Below, piece after piece: positions 1 through 12,088 of a stretch of DNA of 64,000 nucleotides. A program made the position numbers and the translations under genes. Origin of the DNA: Chlamydoabsidia padenii (lineage: Eukaryota > Mucoromycota > Mucoromycetes > Mucorales > Cunninghamellaceae); assembly GCA_025330725.1 (NCBI GenBank), contig JAIWND010000004.1, forward strand, positions 310,001-374,000, in the 5' to 3' direction. Position 1 is the first letter of the stretch, and the number at the start of each line of letters is the position of its first letter. Under the pieces are notes generated by a model. It saw only the letters and a list, made by a program, of their open reading frames with translations, ran no database searches and was not told the origin of the DNA.

Positions 1-300
1 GCCGACATTGTTGAGATGGGTGGAAGAATAATAGGTGGCATCTTTGTGGTTTTCCCTACATCGCATAAAAAGAGAGAGAAACTGATTTCAATAAAGACTC
101 CAATCATGTGTGAGTCAGTACTTACTATATGCCATGCTATCTAATGCTTCAGCAGCCATTCGTACTTCAGGGTCAGTTTGTTCCATATGTCTTGAAGGTG
201 TATGATTCTGTCCTGGTTGTTGTTGTTGTTGGTATAATCGGTCGTCTTCGTCTTCGCTGTTGTTACAGATTTGTGTGATTGACATTGGCGATCTGGACAT
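1..300 (-). CDS. Opi1-type transcriptional regulator, N-terminal part (runs off the window)
   Basis: Two exons are visible: ATG at 300 down to 126, a GTAAGT intron at 56-125, then an exon from 55 that leaves the window in frame. The N-terminus is Ser/Gln-rich and acidic, then enters a segment with the core VRMAAEALDSM at about residues 43-53, followed by a Pro-rich stretch. A (V/I)R(M/I/L)AAEAL start is what I know from the Opi1 family, whose yeast member represses inositol/choline phospholipid genes and shuttles between the ER and the nucleus. Only about 75 residues are in view, so domain completeness, leucine zipper and FFAT motif cannot be judged. A variant of the recurrent promoter motif lies at 435-450 in the same orientation. 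Confidence 0.62.
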
Positions 301-1783
301 TATAGGTATTCCGTTGTTTGTAAGTCTACTATAAGAAGAAGAAGACAAAGGTATAAAATAAAATAAAAAATGTTGGGAAGAGGAAGGAAGAAAAGATTTA
401 AAGCTTTTTTTTTTTTTCTTTTTTTTTTTTTTGGAAATTTCAACATCCGCTTTCACGTGTGGAACCATGACCCACCCCAGACTTTCCTTTTTTCAATGGC
501 GCATTGTAGGAATGGAGTGGGGTAAGGCTCCATCTAAAAAAGTCATCTTTTCCGTGTCTGTGCCAGCTAATCCGTTAGCTTAACATAAAGTCATCATACC
601 ACCATCCATTCCATGTTTCAAAGAATAAAGTTTATCAAGTTTATTATCATATCATATGCACCCTCCATGGTTCACTTGACAACGATATCATGATCCATCG
701 TTATACAAACTATACTATGTAACTAATCTAGATTTTAAAAAGCAAAGACCACCACTATAAGCATCACAAAAGAAGCGATAAAGTGAGTACCTTACCTTCA
801 ATCAACTTTTCCACAAATCCGCTTTTTACCTTCGTTCCCTTATACTACTGTATGTAGGGCATATATGTAGATCATATCCACGTGATAAGTGCTGCCATTA
901 TTAAGGTCCATTGACTTGTGTATATTGTACGAGACCCAATTTATACCCATCATCGAATCTATCCACCTGTCTTTCTTTGATCATCCTATAAACTTGTTGA
1001 TTCCAGGTTCCAAGATACGCATTTTAAGGTCGGCCGTATTATCCACTACAAGTGATAAGAAAAAAAAAAAAAAAGTCAATTGGCTTTATTGGTCTCAACC
1101 AGTTATTATTGTAATACTTACTGCAATAAGATTCCACCTAGATGACAAGCTTGTGCTATGATGCTATTGAGAGAGATAATATTGAGCACCATTGTTTGTC
1201 GCTTTTCAGGTGAGTAATTAGCAAGTGGCACGTTGTAATCAGGTCATTCTATATGGTCAGACATGTTCGTTGTCTAGAGTTTATAAAACTAAAAAGTTAA
1301 AGTGCAAGTACTAATACCTAACAAATCCACCCACTTGCTGCGTTGTATGTAACTTACCGTCCTGTATGTGAAGAATGTATATACTACAATGTTGGTGAAG
1401 TAACATTACTGGTCAAGGAAGAAAAGAAAAAATGGGGAAACAAGAATCCGATTTATAAAGTACATTTTTAAATGCCGCCGACCTGAAAAACATCAGAATA
1501 GAAACACTCTAGTGAACTTTTTAAAGGTTTACCAACGACTAGCAGTATTATAACACTTGTTTAAGTAGATTAGATTCAGATAGAATTAAAACATTGGGGT
1601 ACCCATGATGAGACCGAATAGTATAGAGTTGGGCACTACCGGCATACTTGCCGTTGCGTCAAAAAAAAAAGAAACGATATGCGGGATTTAAAAAATGGAT
1701 CTTAAAAAAGGGAATCCTCCCCCTTTTTCTTTTCTTCCCTTCTTTTGTCTACTCTCTCTCTCTCTCTCTCTTCAAACTAAACA
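301..1783. other. Intergenic region between Opi1-like and PXMP4 genes
   Basis: I see no convincing gene. Short open frames exist (for example 889-1161) but they carry poly-Lys from A tracts and have no splice or family support. The region holds the divergent promoters: T/A tracts near 406-432, a motif copy at 435-450, a CT repeat at 1753-1770 and a motif copy at 1681-1696 in front of PXMP4. Confidence 0.6.
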
Positions 1784-2594
1784 ATGGATGCCATCACACA
1801 ACTTATTCTTGATCCAAAATATCATGATCTTCTCAGCATCGTAAAAGGGTTTCGAAACGGTGTTGTTTATGGTGCCAAAGTCCGGTTTCCCCATGCTCTG
1901 GTGATGACTTTCTTATTCAAGACTGGATCGTAAGTGATAACAATCAATTATTGCCCTGACCATTATAAATCGACTTTTTTTTTTAATTTTTATTTTCTTC
2001 ATCAATATATAGACTCAAGGACAAGATTCTAGGTATCTTTAGAGCAACCAAGCAACATGCACAGAACCTGGGGACCTTTGCGATTATCTACAAGACGTTA
2101 ATGGCTCTTCAAAAGAAAATAAATGGCGATAAGAAAGCTGACTATCATGCTTTTGTTGCAGGTGTCGTGGGTGGTTATTACGTTTTTGGTGAAAACAATA
2201 ATATCAACCAACAGGTAATACATATATGGGGTAAGGAGATGAATAGGTCAAGGATACCTATTAATGGGTGTTTTGGTATATATAAAAAATAGATTATATT
2301 GTATCTCTTCTCTCGTATAATGGTTGCCCTGGTTAAATTACCTGTTAAAAGAGAAATACTAGATGCTCCTCAACATACTTATCCTGTCTTTGCTGCTGTT
2401 GTTTGGGGATTTGCAATGGTAAGTGATAAATACGATATATTGATTGTAAATATTAACTCTCTCTCTCTCCATAGTGGCTATTCAACAAGGAAGCGGACAC
2501 ATTACAACCATCCCTTAGAGCATCTATGCAATATATATACCAAGACTCGGAACACTGGAATTCTTTACGAACATTGATTTGGCACAACAAATAG
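1784..2594 (+). CDS. PXMP4: Peroxisomal membrane protein 4 (PMP24), Tim17/Tim22 superfamily
   Basis: Four exons (1784-1929, 2013-2214, 2293-2418, 2475-2594) join in frame to 197 codons. The protein starts with an LILDPKYHDLLSIVKGFRNG block and continues with YGAKVRFPHALVMTFLF, both hallmarks of the PXMP4/PMP24 family. The length fits (human PXMP4 is about 212 residues). Further hydrophobic stretches come from exons 2 and 3 (AGVVGGYYVFG; YPVFAAVVWGFAM). The family sits in the peroxisomal membrane; its transport role is not settled. The start is the first ATG after a CT-rich leader. A promoter motif copy sits about 90 bp upstream. Confidence 0.92.
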
Positions 2595-3053
2595 ATACAT
2601 AATTAGATACCTTTCCCCCCTCCCCCTTTTTATTAGAATCACTGGTTATTAGAATCCTTCTTTTTATTACTATTTTGATACAATAAACACCGTATTTACT
2701 CGACGATCTGCAGAGTATGTATCTGATGTTACAGTGATGATGATAATGAAAATATCCCCTACTCGGTAGGTAATATATTCAAATGGGTTACACACGATGA
2801 TGGCCCGCTCAAGTGATGATATCATTACCATTGTTATACCACCAAAGGAATGTTGTCACAATCAATCGTCCTATCAGACAGGTTCATCATAGTGGTTGAC
2901 GTATCCAGATTGACCTCCTACACTTCTTGAAAACCATTTGCTGTTTCAAAGCCCGCATAGTCTACCGTTAAAAGGATCTCGATCGGATTTTTTTTTTTTT
3001 TTTTTTTTGGATTTTCCCCTTTCTCTTTCTTTCTTTTTTACTTTTTCCCTCAA
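2595..3053. other. PXMP4 3' end and DDHD gene promoter
   Basis: No gene seen. An AATAAA-like signal lies near 2682 (caataaac). A T18 tract at 2991-3008 follows a partial motif (tcggattttt) near 2982-2992, about 60 bp before the next start codon. Confidence 0.5.
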
Positions 3054-6000
3054 ATGACAGCAGCCAATATCCAAAATCAACGCAAAAACCAAGCATCCAC
3101 TATCAAACCTGATGCCAATGCACCACCATTGGCAGCTTGGTGGTAATTATAATAAAAGAATAACAGACAACCACTTGCACAACTAACTCATTCCTCATAG
3201 GTACCACGCTGTTGATGCACCTTTAGTCGACCCGGTTTCCCTTCGTCAAGAAAAAGCAACAAGATCAGCATCTGTGTCGTCCTCATCAATAACAGAAACA
3301 ACGACATCCACGACAACCACTACACAAGTCAAGTCAAAGGTATCTCCAAAGAACTGGGTTGCTTTTTCTGGACGTGATTCTGCCGCTATTGAAAAGGCCT
3401 ATCAGGTAATATGAATTATCCACCCCACCACCCCATTCCCAACTCACGTGTACCAACTTGTTATCAATTATCGCATACTTAGGAGGACATTCAAGGTGCG
3501 AAAATTCCTGTGAATGAAGATTACTTGTTTGAAGTGGATATCGAAAAACGAACGATTGGTCCGATCTATTGGGAAGGTCCTATTTTTGAAATCCGTCGGG
3601 CTACTTGGTTTATTCAAGGTGATGGATCGAAATGGGTGCCTTGTGAAGAAAACTTGGCTGAACAAATCGAAATTGGTTATCAGTAAGTTGGAAAATCACA
3701 TTCATCTCATTTACTGACACGATTTGGGGATTATTTTGAATGTCAGCAAGTACAAACCCTATGTTGTTGAAGAATCACCAGATACTACCACCAGTTTGGA
3801 CACCAAAACGAAGGACAGTGACCTCTCATCAATGGAATCTACCTCTACTAATGAAGAACCGAAACCGAAACCGACTGTGGAATTCCAACCAGTGGAAAAA
3901 CAATGGAATCTATTGGGTGCTTATCTCGAACAATATGTTATCTATACTGGGGCTAGCACAGCATGGTTATTACAGTAAGTCTTGATGTGTGTGTGTGTAG
4001 GGGAGGGGGAAGAGAGAGATAATCATTGTTTATCTTTATACTAATACTTTTTACCCGAATCATATATAGTGATACTACCAGTAGCAAGATCGCCAAAAGT
4101 ATCATCACCACACTCACTAATGCACAAAATCTCGGCGGTACTCGACTTTTACGGGGTTATAATGAAATGGAACAACAACAAGGCGAAAAACAACCCAAGA
4201 AGACAACTGCAGGATCAAAAACCACCAAAGAAGACCGCCACAGGGATCGGGAGGTCGATCTTGCCGATCAGGAAGGAACAGACCAGGAAATCACTCAACA
4301 ATATACCGACGACTATGAAAATGAAAAAAGTGAAGGGGAAAACAGGAAGATTGACCATGTTATTTTTGCAGTCCATGGGTAAGATGGTTATAGGTAGGAA
4401 GGATAGACTAGGTGAACTAACTTTATATATATATATAACTTAGTATTGGGCAAAAACTGTCAGAACGATTTGGTCAAACCTTTGTACATGGTAGGTATAA
4501 AGACAAAAAAAGTGCTGATCAGATAGGATTCTAACTTTTTGATTATTCTTGTAGATGTCAACTTGCTACGAAAAACAATGAAGGCGTGCTACTCCGAAGC
4601 TGCGGGATCATCAATTAAACCTCAACGGGACAACGGTATTCAAGTCTTGCCGATCTTATGGCGACAAAGCATCACTTTTGGTATGGCTAGTGACGAAGAA
4701 GGTGCCGAAGCCGATATGGGTATGCGTGGTGGAGAAGATGGTTGCCCTACTTTGGATGAAATCACTTTACAAGGCATTCCTATGTATCGCATGCTGGTAT
4801 CTGATGTGTTCCTGGATAGTAAGTTTGCATCAAAATCAAAATGATGAATCTTCCCCAAGACTAACCTTATAATCTTTTCTATTAACAATAGTCCCTCTTT
4901 ATATGACTCAAAAGTATCGTGATCAAATGACAGTGATCATTACCAACGAAATCAATAGGGTATACGACCTGTTTATCGAACGCAATCCTGAATTTATCAA
5001 GAACAATGGCAAGGTCTCTATTCTTGGACATTCATTAGGGGTAAGTGTTTGATTCACACTTTTATACTTTTGACCAACTCACACCTTGCTATAGTCTTTA
5101 TTAGCCTTTGACATCCTTAGTACACAACCAATGACACCCACACAAGAAAAATTTGCCAAATCTAAAGATCGATTACCTCTACCTTTGGAAAAAAGGGCAC
5201 CTCCATTAAAGTTTGCCGTAGAAAACTTCTTTGCCGTGGGATCTCCTTTGGGTATCATCTTATTACTGCGTGGATTCAAGATCTCATCAAGAAGTGCTCT
5301 GGCTCAAGGTGGTATGTCTGAATGGGAACAGAGTAGCGCGGCTCTTTTGGATGGAAATAATGGTAACAATCCCATCTCATACTATTATCCGGCTGTGGAA
5401 AACCTCTACAACATCTTCCACAATGTAAGTATAATATATAGTGTCATTCATCATTATATCAAACTCATCCATCATCAATCCTGTAGTCTGACCCTGTCTC
5501 CTATCGATTGGAACCTTTGATCGCACGTCATTATGGTGCCAAGGAAAAGCCGGTACCAATTCCTTACATTAAAGGTGGACTCAAGGGGGTACTTGATGCA
5601 AGTTTAACGATGGGATCAGGGCTTGCCAAAAGTGCTGGGGCATTCTTTGATACATTCAAATCGAATTGGACAAACAACCTGATCTTGCGTGGGTTTGGAC
5701 TAAACAAGATGGAAGAAAACGCGGTGGATGGTGCAACGGCTATTACTACTCCGACTGGGAACAATACAGATAAAGTCGAACTAGAAGACTTTAACACTAC
5801 TCACTCTATTGGGGCAAAAAAATTAGCTTTGTTGAATCCAAAAACTGGCCGGGTGGACTTTTGCCTTCAAGAAGGTATACTGGAAAATGCTTATTTCAGT
5901 GCCCTTAGCGTACACATGAATTACTGGCAGGTAAGATGACATAAACAACCACGATGGGCAAACAAAGGACTAACGCTCTTTCTTTTTTTATGCATATGTA

Positions 6001-6061
6001 TATAAAGGATCTTGATGTGGCGGCAATGCTTGTGCGGGAAGTATACAAAAGTAGTCCTTAG
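3054..6061 (+). CDS. DDHD-domain phospholipase (intracellular phospholipase A1 type)
   Basis: Eleven exons join in frame: 3054-3142, 3201-3405, 3483-3682, 3747-3974, 4070-4378, 4444-4490, 4555-4818, 4892-5040, 5095-5424, 5487-5930, 6008-6061. The N-terminal part has a WWE-like block (RRATWFIQGDGSKWVP). HVIFAVHGIGQ marks the start of the lipase fold. The nucleophile elbow GHSLG is split by the exon 8/9 boundary (GHSLG|SLLAFD). The C-terminal DDHD region includes SDPVSYRLEPLI and VDFCLQEGILENAYFSALS. The family comprises phosphatidic-acid-preferring phospholipases A1 (human DDHD1/DDHD2, yeast YOR022C) acting at cytosolic membrane surfaces; the exact substrate here is inferred. No signal peptide. 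A polyadenylation signal is near 6155. Confidence 0.93.
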
Positions 6062-6301
6062 CAAGCTTTTTTATTATTATTTACAAAAGTCTGCTACCCT
6101 ATTTTATCCCTAGAATGTAATCTATATACAATTATTTACCTTTATTCTCGTATTAATAAAAATCTAGTTTGTGTGTATAATGCTACAACAGATTATTTTA
6201 TTGATAAATTGATTAATAATAATGTATGGAGGGGATGGGGAAGATATCTAATCAAAAGAGGGGGGGAGGGTGATCTAATACTAGGTGATAATTACTACGA
6301 T

Positions 6302-6836
6302 CTATTCCTTGGCAAAGGCTTTGTTAACCCTGTCGGCAATGGCTTGTTCTTCACGGCCACCATCCAAAGGTTTCGGTGATGCAGGATCGTATTGTTCAGG
6401 CAGTTGCAAACCCACCAGATTAGCGCTTTTTTCAATCTTTTCTCTTTGTTGCATCACTACACCTGAGTACCGTTCCCGGAGTTCCTGTCATTACAAAAAA
6501 AAACAAAAAAAAAAAAGAAGGAAGGAAGGAAAAGTCAGTAAAGGTTGAAAGAAGAAGGAAGAAGATTACCTTGTGTTGACGAGAGCCCTTTAAGAAGGAG
6601 AGGACATCAGCCGCTGATTGATTTAATGAGGTTATCTTGACAGGATCCGTGATTCCCTTATTTTGTTGATAAACAGATCGTAGTTCGTTAATGTAGAGAT
6701 CGGTATTTGCTGCTTTGGTGTACTATAGGAAAGATAAAAAATGAACAAAAGTCATTGGGGGTATAGTGTTTTTGTTTCTTACCTGCAAGTTGACTTCTTT
6801 CAATAGTTGGCGATAGAGAGAAAGAGTTTGTGACAT
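6302..6836 (-). CDS. FMC1: Mitochondrial LYR-family ATP synthase assembly factor FMC1
   Basis: Three exons (6836-6783, 6722-6570, 6484-6302) give a clean 129-residue protein. It starts MSQTLSLYRQLLKE, which holds the LYR motif of small mitochondrial assembly factors. The C-terminal part has SANLVGLQLP, closely matching the SAxLVGLxLP signature of Fmc1/C7orf55. Fmc1 works with Atp12 in assembling the F1 part of ATP synthase in the mitochondrial matrix. There is no obvious long presequence, as usual for LYR proteins. A motif copy at 6918-6932, same orientation, lies about 80 bp upstream. Other LYR proteins are an alternative call, but the C-terminal block favours FMC1. Confidence 0.85.
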
Positions 6837-7212
6837 TCTTCTTTTTTTTTTTTTTAGATAAAAAGGGAGAGGAGGAGGTAAACTTGGCCCCCCAGGCATC
6901 ACATTAGAGTCACTTGAAATTTCATATCCCGCTATGACCGACGGGTTCTGTTTTCATTCCCCGCCATGTCTCGTCCACTTGCATGAGCGCTGAATCTTGG
7001 TATACCTACTTCTATACACAAACAATCATCAAGTATCCCACCACATTAAATAAAGTCCAGTTATGCTATGAAGGCAGCATAGCTACCTTTTGTGTTTTAT
7101 TGTTCCAATATAAAAATGTATATACATAAAGAGTCTGTTAAGCACAACCAATCACCCACTAATTATATCCCCTCCCAGTTAAATAAAGCTAAACTACCAA
7201 TGTGTCCGGACA
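6837..7212. other. Region between the NDC1 3' end and the FMC1 5' end
   Basis: No gene seen. It contains the FMC1 leader (a T15 tract at 6841-6855 just upstream of its ATG), the FMC1 promoter motif at 6918-6932, and A/T-rich sequence that would form the NDC1 3' untranslated region. Confidence 0.5.
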
Positions 7213-8393
7213 TCAAAACTGATCCCATCTTGCCGCATATTTTGCATCCACATGAATATCATCAAGATAGTTTTTGAAGGTTAACTTGATCTTGAGAATG
7301 GCATCGTTTAGTGCTACAAAGACATGATATTAAATACAAAGTTAGAATGTGTTCATGTGAATCATGTTTGGCAAAAACCTTACCTAGTTTGAGCTGGAAT
7401 GGTGCTTGTAAAAATGTAATATCAGGCAAGGTCGTTAATTTCGAGTACTGAGAAGGAGGAGAGTGCAAGTAATTATCGATGGCTGTCGAGCATCCGAGGA
7501 AGGTGTTTAGAATAGCCGGAATATCATATTTTACATATCCAAGATCATCCTCCTTTAAAGAGAATACCACCAGGTTGGATAATGCTTATATACATACACA
7601 AAAAATAAAAATAAAATAAAAGATAAAGTTTAAGAATCATTGTTACTAGATCATTTTATGGTTTACCTTGAATTGAGAAGACTTGAATGACTGGGTTACC
7701 AAATACAGTACACATTTTCCTATTCCTAGAATCATTACAGAGATAATTCCCCCATTGTCCTAATTGTCCGTCCAATCTGGTTGATGCCATCGATTTGCCA
7801 ATGTTGCTTCTTAAAATAATCGCCCATAAAGTTGATACAAGTTGACCAAGATGAATATCAGGTGAAGGAATCGCATCCGATACTCTTGTTGCTATTTTCA
7901 TTAAAACAAGTGTGGTCCTGTCATCGAGTGAGTCTGATTTCGTTCTTTGTCGTCTTTGGGTGAGCACAGTGCTGTTGCCGTCTACAAGTTGGATTGACTT
8001 TTTTCCATCCGATTTCGTTGTCGTTGTTGTTTTTGCTGGTTCGTCGGTTGTAGGCTTGACTAGTTTTTATACAATCATTAATAATTGAATGAGTTTCAGT
8101 CAAATAGATCCCTACAACATATATATATATATATCCTTACTTTGTTTCTTGTTGATATCATATTCTTGATTGATTCGATTGGTTAGTTCATCCATAGCAG
8201 TAATACATTCAGTTTTGATAAGCGACCACATTAATGAATCAGAGTTATTGACGTTGTTGTTGCCTTCATCCGAGCCATTATAAAGGAGTTTTCGTTTGTC
8301 AGCTTCTTTCGACGAGATCTTTGCCAATTCTGCAAAGGCGCGCACCTATTAATTACAGAAGCATAATCAGTCATCTTGTCTCTTTTTCCGTGT

Positions 8394-8450
<57 letters not shown>

Positions 8451-9811
8451 ACACGAAGTTGATTGTCACCTTTCGATCGCAATCCATCAAGCAAACAATC
8501 CAAAGAATTGTTGTATGGTGATATACAGTCTTCTACCTAAATTCATTGGCATAAAAATAAAAATAAAATAAAAAGGAGAAGGAGGAGAGGTTAGTACATC
8601 AAATAAGAGTACTTTATTTGTTTCATTTACCTTGTTAAAATAAGCATCTGCCACCAGATCCACAAAAACCCACGCCCCCACAATTGAGTATCCGATCATC
8701 AACATTCTAAAGAATAAAGCCACATCCCACCACCTGAATCCTACGATTGGTGTATCCAATACACTAAAAACAAACAAAAAAACATATTAGAGGATTGGAG
8801 GTATGGTGTATGTCCTGTTGACTTGCGATATAAAGATTCCAACAAAATGAGTTGCAAGCTTGTAAAACAAGTCAGAGAAGAGCATATAAGCCAAATAGGA
8901 CACACAAAATGTACCCAGAGACCAGTAAAAAGGAGTGCTAAGGTTGGATCGTACTGATGATTTAACAAGATACAAAGAATGTTGCTAACAATAAACAAAG
9001 GTTAGTTAGTACTTGTGTGAGTGTGAGTAAGTTTTTTCATACCTGGACAACTTGTAATTGAATGACCCATTTTTGCACAAAGTTTCGATAAAGCGAGAAG
9101 GCGAGACCGAGTCCAGAAGCATATATAAAGACAAATAATCGTTCGACGTTTAATTGTTGAGCAGCACCCCCATAATGTCGTTGTCGTCTACAATATTGGT
9201 CGTTAGTATCACTATTCATTATTTCATGAGCCAGTCACTTACCTACTAGTTGGTACATTGGGAATTGTTGTTTGACAAATCAAGATAAATGCAGAATAGA
9301 CAAGGAGATTACTGATAATGGTGTAAATAGCAAGTTGCATCAATGTTTTCCGTCGAGTAAAGGTGGCAAGAATATCAGCTTTCAAAGACCGTTCTACTTT
9401 TCGTTCGACTAGATAAGGAAGAGTGTTAGTTATCATAGGTCGGCCAAGTGGTATGTCTTTTAGTTTTCAACTTACAAGTGGCAAGTTTCAAACGGATCCG
9501 TAAAAGAGTCACCATTGAGATCCATGTTAAAAGAGCATAGATTAAGGTTCGCCAGTTGGGCAAAAGTGCTGACAAGAGAAATAAAAAAGTAATCATGTTA
9601 GCGAATCAGTGTTTATTTATCTTGGTTATTTACCTTGAGTGAGTTGTAAAAGAAGAGTAGATATCGAAGCAAAGACGAAAAGAATGGCGTAGCAAGTATA
9701 AGACTGTCGTAGAGTGATGGTGTTATATGCTTTGTTGTAAGACTGGCATGTTGGTTTCGGTGACGGTACGCTGGTTGTTGTTGTTGTTATTTGATCAGGT
9801 TTAAAGATCAT
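7213..9811 (-). CDS. NDC1: Nucleoporin NDC1 / Cut11-type pore membrane protein
   Basis: Eleven exons close to 618 residues: 9811-9634, 9568-9476, 9408-9243, 9187-9043, 8984-8827, 8763-8631, 8536-8453, 8345-8141, 8059-7667, 7584-7384, 7313-7213. Several hydrophobic segments fill the first half, and a soluble C-terminal half carries LRVRAFAELAKIS, a Ser/Thr/Lys-rich linker and LVVFSLKEDDLGYVKYDIP, which matches the conserved C-terminal block of Ndc1/Cut11. The family anchors nuclear pore complexes and spindle pole bodies in the nuclear envelope. I start at ATG 9811; the frame is open upstream to a TTG at 9820, which I do not accept as a start. The intron at 8826-8764 has a GC donor, and the intron at 8452-8346 holds T51. 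Confidence 0.87.
8396..8446 (+). repeat. T51 homopolymer inside an NDC1 intron
   Basis: An uninterrupted run of about 51 T on the + strand (A on the coding strand) lies next to the 5' splice site of the NDC1 intron at 8452-8346. It is on the wrong side and strand to be a polypyrimidine tract for NDC1. It is probably an unstable homopolymer. Confidence 0.9.
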
Positions 9812-9990
9812 GGCTGACAATGAAGAAGAAGAAGAAGAAGAAAGAAAAAAGAAAAAAGGGGACGCGCTTTTTGTTGTTTTTCCAACTTTGGGCTGGATTT
9901 GATTGCGGGATTTGAATGATTCAAATAAAAATCCATTCCAGTTTGAGTCACCCCGATTTGTCCTCCCTCTTCCTTGTGTAGTTTTTTACT

Positions 9991-10678
9991 ATGTCTGACC
10001 GGTAAATATCAAACGACGAAAAATAGAATGATGATAGGAAAAAAGATGAATGCAGATGAAAAGACCTGAATAGATTGAAAACGATGGATGGATGAATGGA
10101 TGAATGGATGGATTGGGTCTGAATGGTTATTGTGGGGTCACCTTTGGAAATGAATCATTACCTCTCTCTCCTTCTCCTTTATCATCGGTCTCTTCTATTC
10201 AAAAATACCACCACTAGATTATATACATAACAATAACAGAATTATCATACTCACTCTTCTTCTTTTATATACATGCATCCTTATAGTCTTTACAGCAAGG
10301 GCCGTGTTTTAGGCTACGAACGTGCCAAGCGCAACCAAAACCCCAATACCTCTCTTATTCAAGTCGAAGGTGTCCAAACCACCAAGGATGCTCAATTCTA
10401 TCTTGGTAAGCGTATTGCCTATGTCTACCGTGCCAAGCGTGAAGTCAATGGTTCCAAGATTCGTGTTATCTGGGGTCGTATTGCTCGTACTCACGGTACC
10501 AACGGTGTAGTCAAGGCTCGTTTCCGTAACAACTTGCCTCCCAAGTCCTTCGGTGCTACCGTCCGTATCGTAAGTCATTCAATGAAATAAAAAGGGGGGG
10601 TGTCATGCATTGTATCTGGTAACTGACATTGATGTCTCTATTTGTTTTATATAGATGCTTTATCCTTCCAACATCTAA
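9991..10678 (+). CDS. RPL33: 60S ribosomal protein eL33 (L33/L35a)
   Basis: Three exons: a very short start exon 9991-10001 (ATG TCT GAC CG), a 285-nt intron, 10287-10569, and 10655-10678. The joined protein is 105 residues, begins [20 protein letters not shown] and ends MLYPSNI; the block [20 protein letters not shown] is diagnostic for eL33. An ATG at 10273 also opens the second exon, but it lies inside the intron 3' end and would give an atypical MHPYS start. The phase-2 join CG|T restores the usual RLYSKG. NDC1 starts 180 bp away in the opposite direction, so the two share a promoter region with a motif copy at 9905-9918. Confidence 0.95.
10081..10115 (+). repeat. GATG/GGAT-type microsatellite in eL33 intron 1
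   Basis: Imperfect tetranucleotide repeats (gatggatggatgaatgg...) lie in the long first intron of eL33. A similar ATGG/GGAT array lies in the first intron of eL18 at 16863-16890. Confidence 0.8.
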
Positions 10679-10995
10679 ATTTAGTTTATCATCACTTTAT
10701 TATGTCATGAAATAAAAAATTTAGATCATCTTTTTTTTTTTTAATATGCATATGTATATAGTACATTATATGTGTTGGGGGGAATGTCTTATTGTGAATG
10801 CGGCATGGGTTTTGCCGTCTTTGTTAGTGCAAGTGGAACTCAACTAGTGTGATCAGTTCAATGCTTAAAGTCAAAAATGATTGGTCAATGTCGAACCTAG
10901 AGAACGGAATTTGAATGTTACTTTTTCATTATAAATCCATACTTTTCTCTTTTTTTTTTTCTTCTCCTCCTCTTTTACTTTTTAATCTATTAACA
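10679..10995. other. eL33 3' end and ISU1 promoter
   Basis: No gene seen. A polyadenylation-like AATAAA sits at about 10710. A motif variant at 10904-10917 lies about 80 bp before the ISU1 ATG, followed by a T/C-rich leader. Confidence 0.5.
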
Positions 10996-11610
10996 ATGCT
11001 GCGAACTACTTTTAATACACTAAACAAGTCTACTCGTCTCATTCAAAAACCTTTGACTTTAAATGGTACTCGTTTTTATCATGACAAGGTAAGACGGTGG
11101 ATTCTTATGGATAAACTTGACCAACTAAACTCTCCTTTATTTTGATAATGTTTATAGGTAATCGATCATTACGAACGACCTCGCAATGTAGGTTCCTTCC
11201 CCAAAGGCAGTAAAGATATTGGTACAGGCTTGGTAGGTGCCCCAGCCTGTGGTGATGTGATGAAACTACAAATCAAGGTAGACGATACTACTGGCAAGAT
11301 AACTGATGTCAAGTTCAAGACGTTTGGATGCGGCTCGGCGATTGCTTCCAGCAGCTTTATGACGGAACGGGTACGGGGTATGACTTTGGATCAAGCGGGA
11401 GAAATCAAGAATACGGAAATTGCCAAGGAATTGTGTTTGCCACCTGTAAAACTTCATTGCTCAAGTAAGTATTGCTCATGCATTCATTTAGAAGGAATCT
11501 GAACTAAACTTTATTGATTTGTTGTTGTATTAGTGCTTGCTGAAGATGCTATCAAGTCCGCCATCAAGGATTACAAAACAAGACGTCCTGTCACTGGTGC
11601 CATCTCTTAA
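10996..11610 (+). CDS. ISU1: Mitochondrial iron-sulfur cluster scaffold protein (IscU/Isu1)
   Basis: Three exons (10996-11088, 11158-11464, 11534-11610) give 158 residues. The first 30 or so are a basic, hydroxylated presequence with no acidic residues until HDK, typical of matrix import. The mature part carries VIDHYERPRNVGS, the first cluster Cys in GAPACGDVMKL, the second in KTFGCGSAIASSS and the third in LPPVKLHCSMLAEDA. LPPVK is the known Hsp70 (Ssq1/mortalin) binding motif. The protein is the scaffold on which the Nfs1 complex assembles [2Fe-2S] clusters. All ligand residues are present. Confidence 0.97.
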
Positions 11611-11968
11611 AACCTATGGGCTTTTGATCTTTATTACTGTATCGTACCATACATAGTATTGCCTTCATCATTTGTATATAACATCACACTTTCCCCTTAT
11701 TCCCTCACACATAGTCTCATATTACAAAATAAATGAAATAAAAATCTTTCTTTTGTTTATGTATTTACTTTTTTTTATGAAGAACGTATCACCAATGTCT
11801 TTATCAGCTGTTGCTAATGTCCAAATTAGGACATCGGGCGGAGCTGCAGCCTAAAACTTTACAAAATTCCATCCCTCTCATTTCTTTTCTCTTCTTCTTC
11901 TTTTCCAAATCTCCACATTCTTGCTTTTATTCTCATACACACACCCTTACTACAAACTGTTGAACGCA
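11611..11968. other. ISU1 3' end and SLC35F6 promoter
   Basis: No gene seen. AAATAAA-like signals lie near 11725-11740. A CT-rich leader precedes the next start codon. I do not see a clear copy of the recurrent promoter motif here. Confidence 0.45.
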
Positions 11969-12053
11969 ATGTCGGTGGTCTATACTTCCTTCCTTGTACT
12001 TGGTCTATTGATCTCTGGTAAGTATATTGATGAAAAGATACACACGCCATCAA

Positions 12054-12088
<35 letters not shown>

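Noticed and set aside
889..1161. Open frame of 90 codons upstream of PXMP4
   Set aside because: Contains a Lys run from an A tract, has no family resemblance and no supporting splice or promoter structure.
9812..9820. TTG as NDC1 start nine bases upstream of the ATG
   Set aside because: Nuclear genes of this kind start at ATG, and the ATG at 9811 is the first in the frame.
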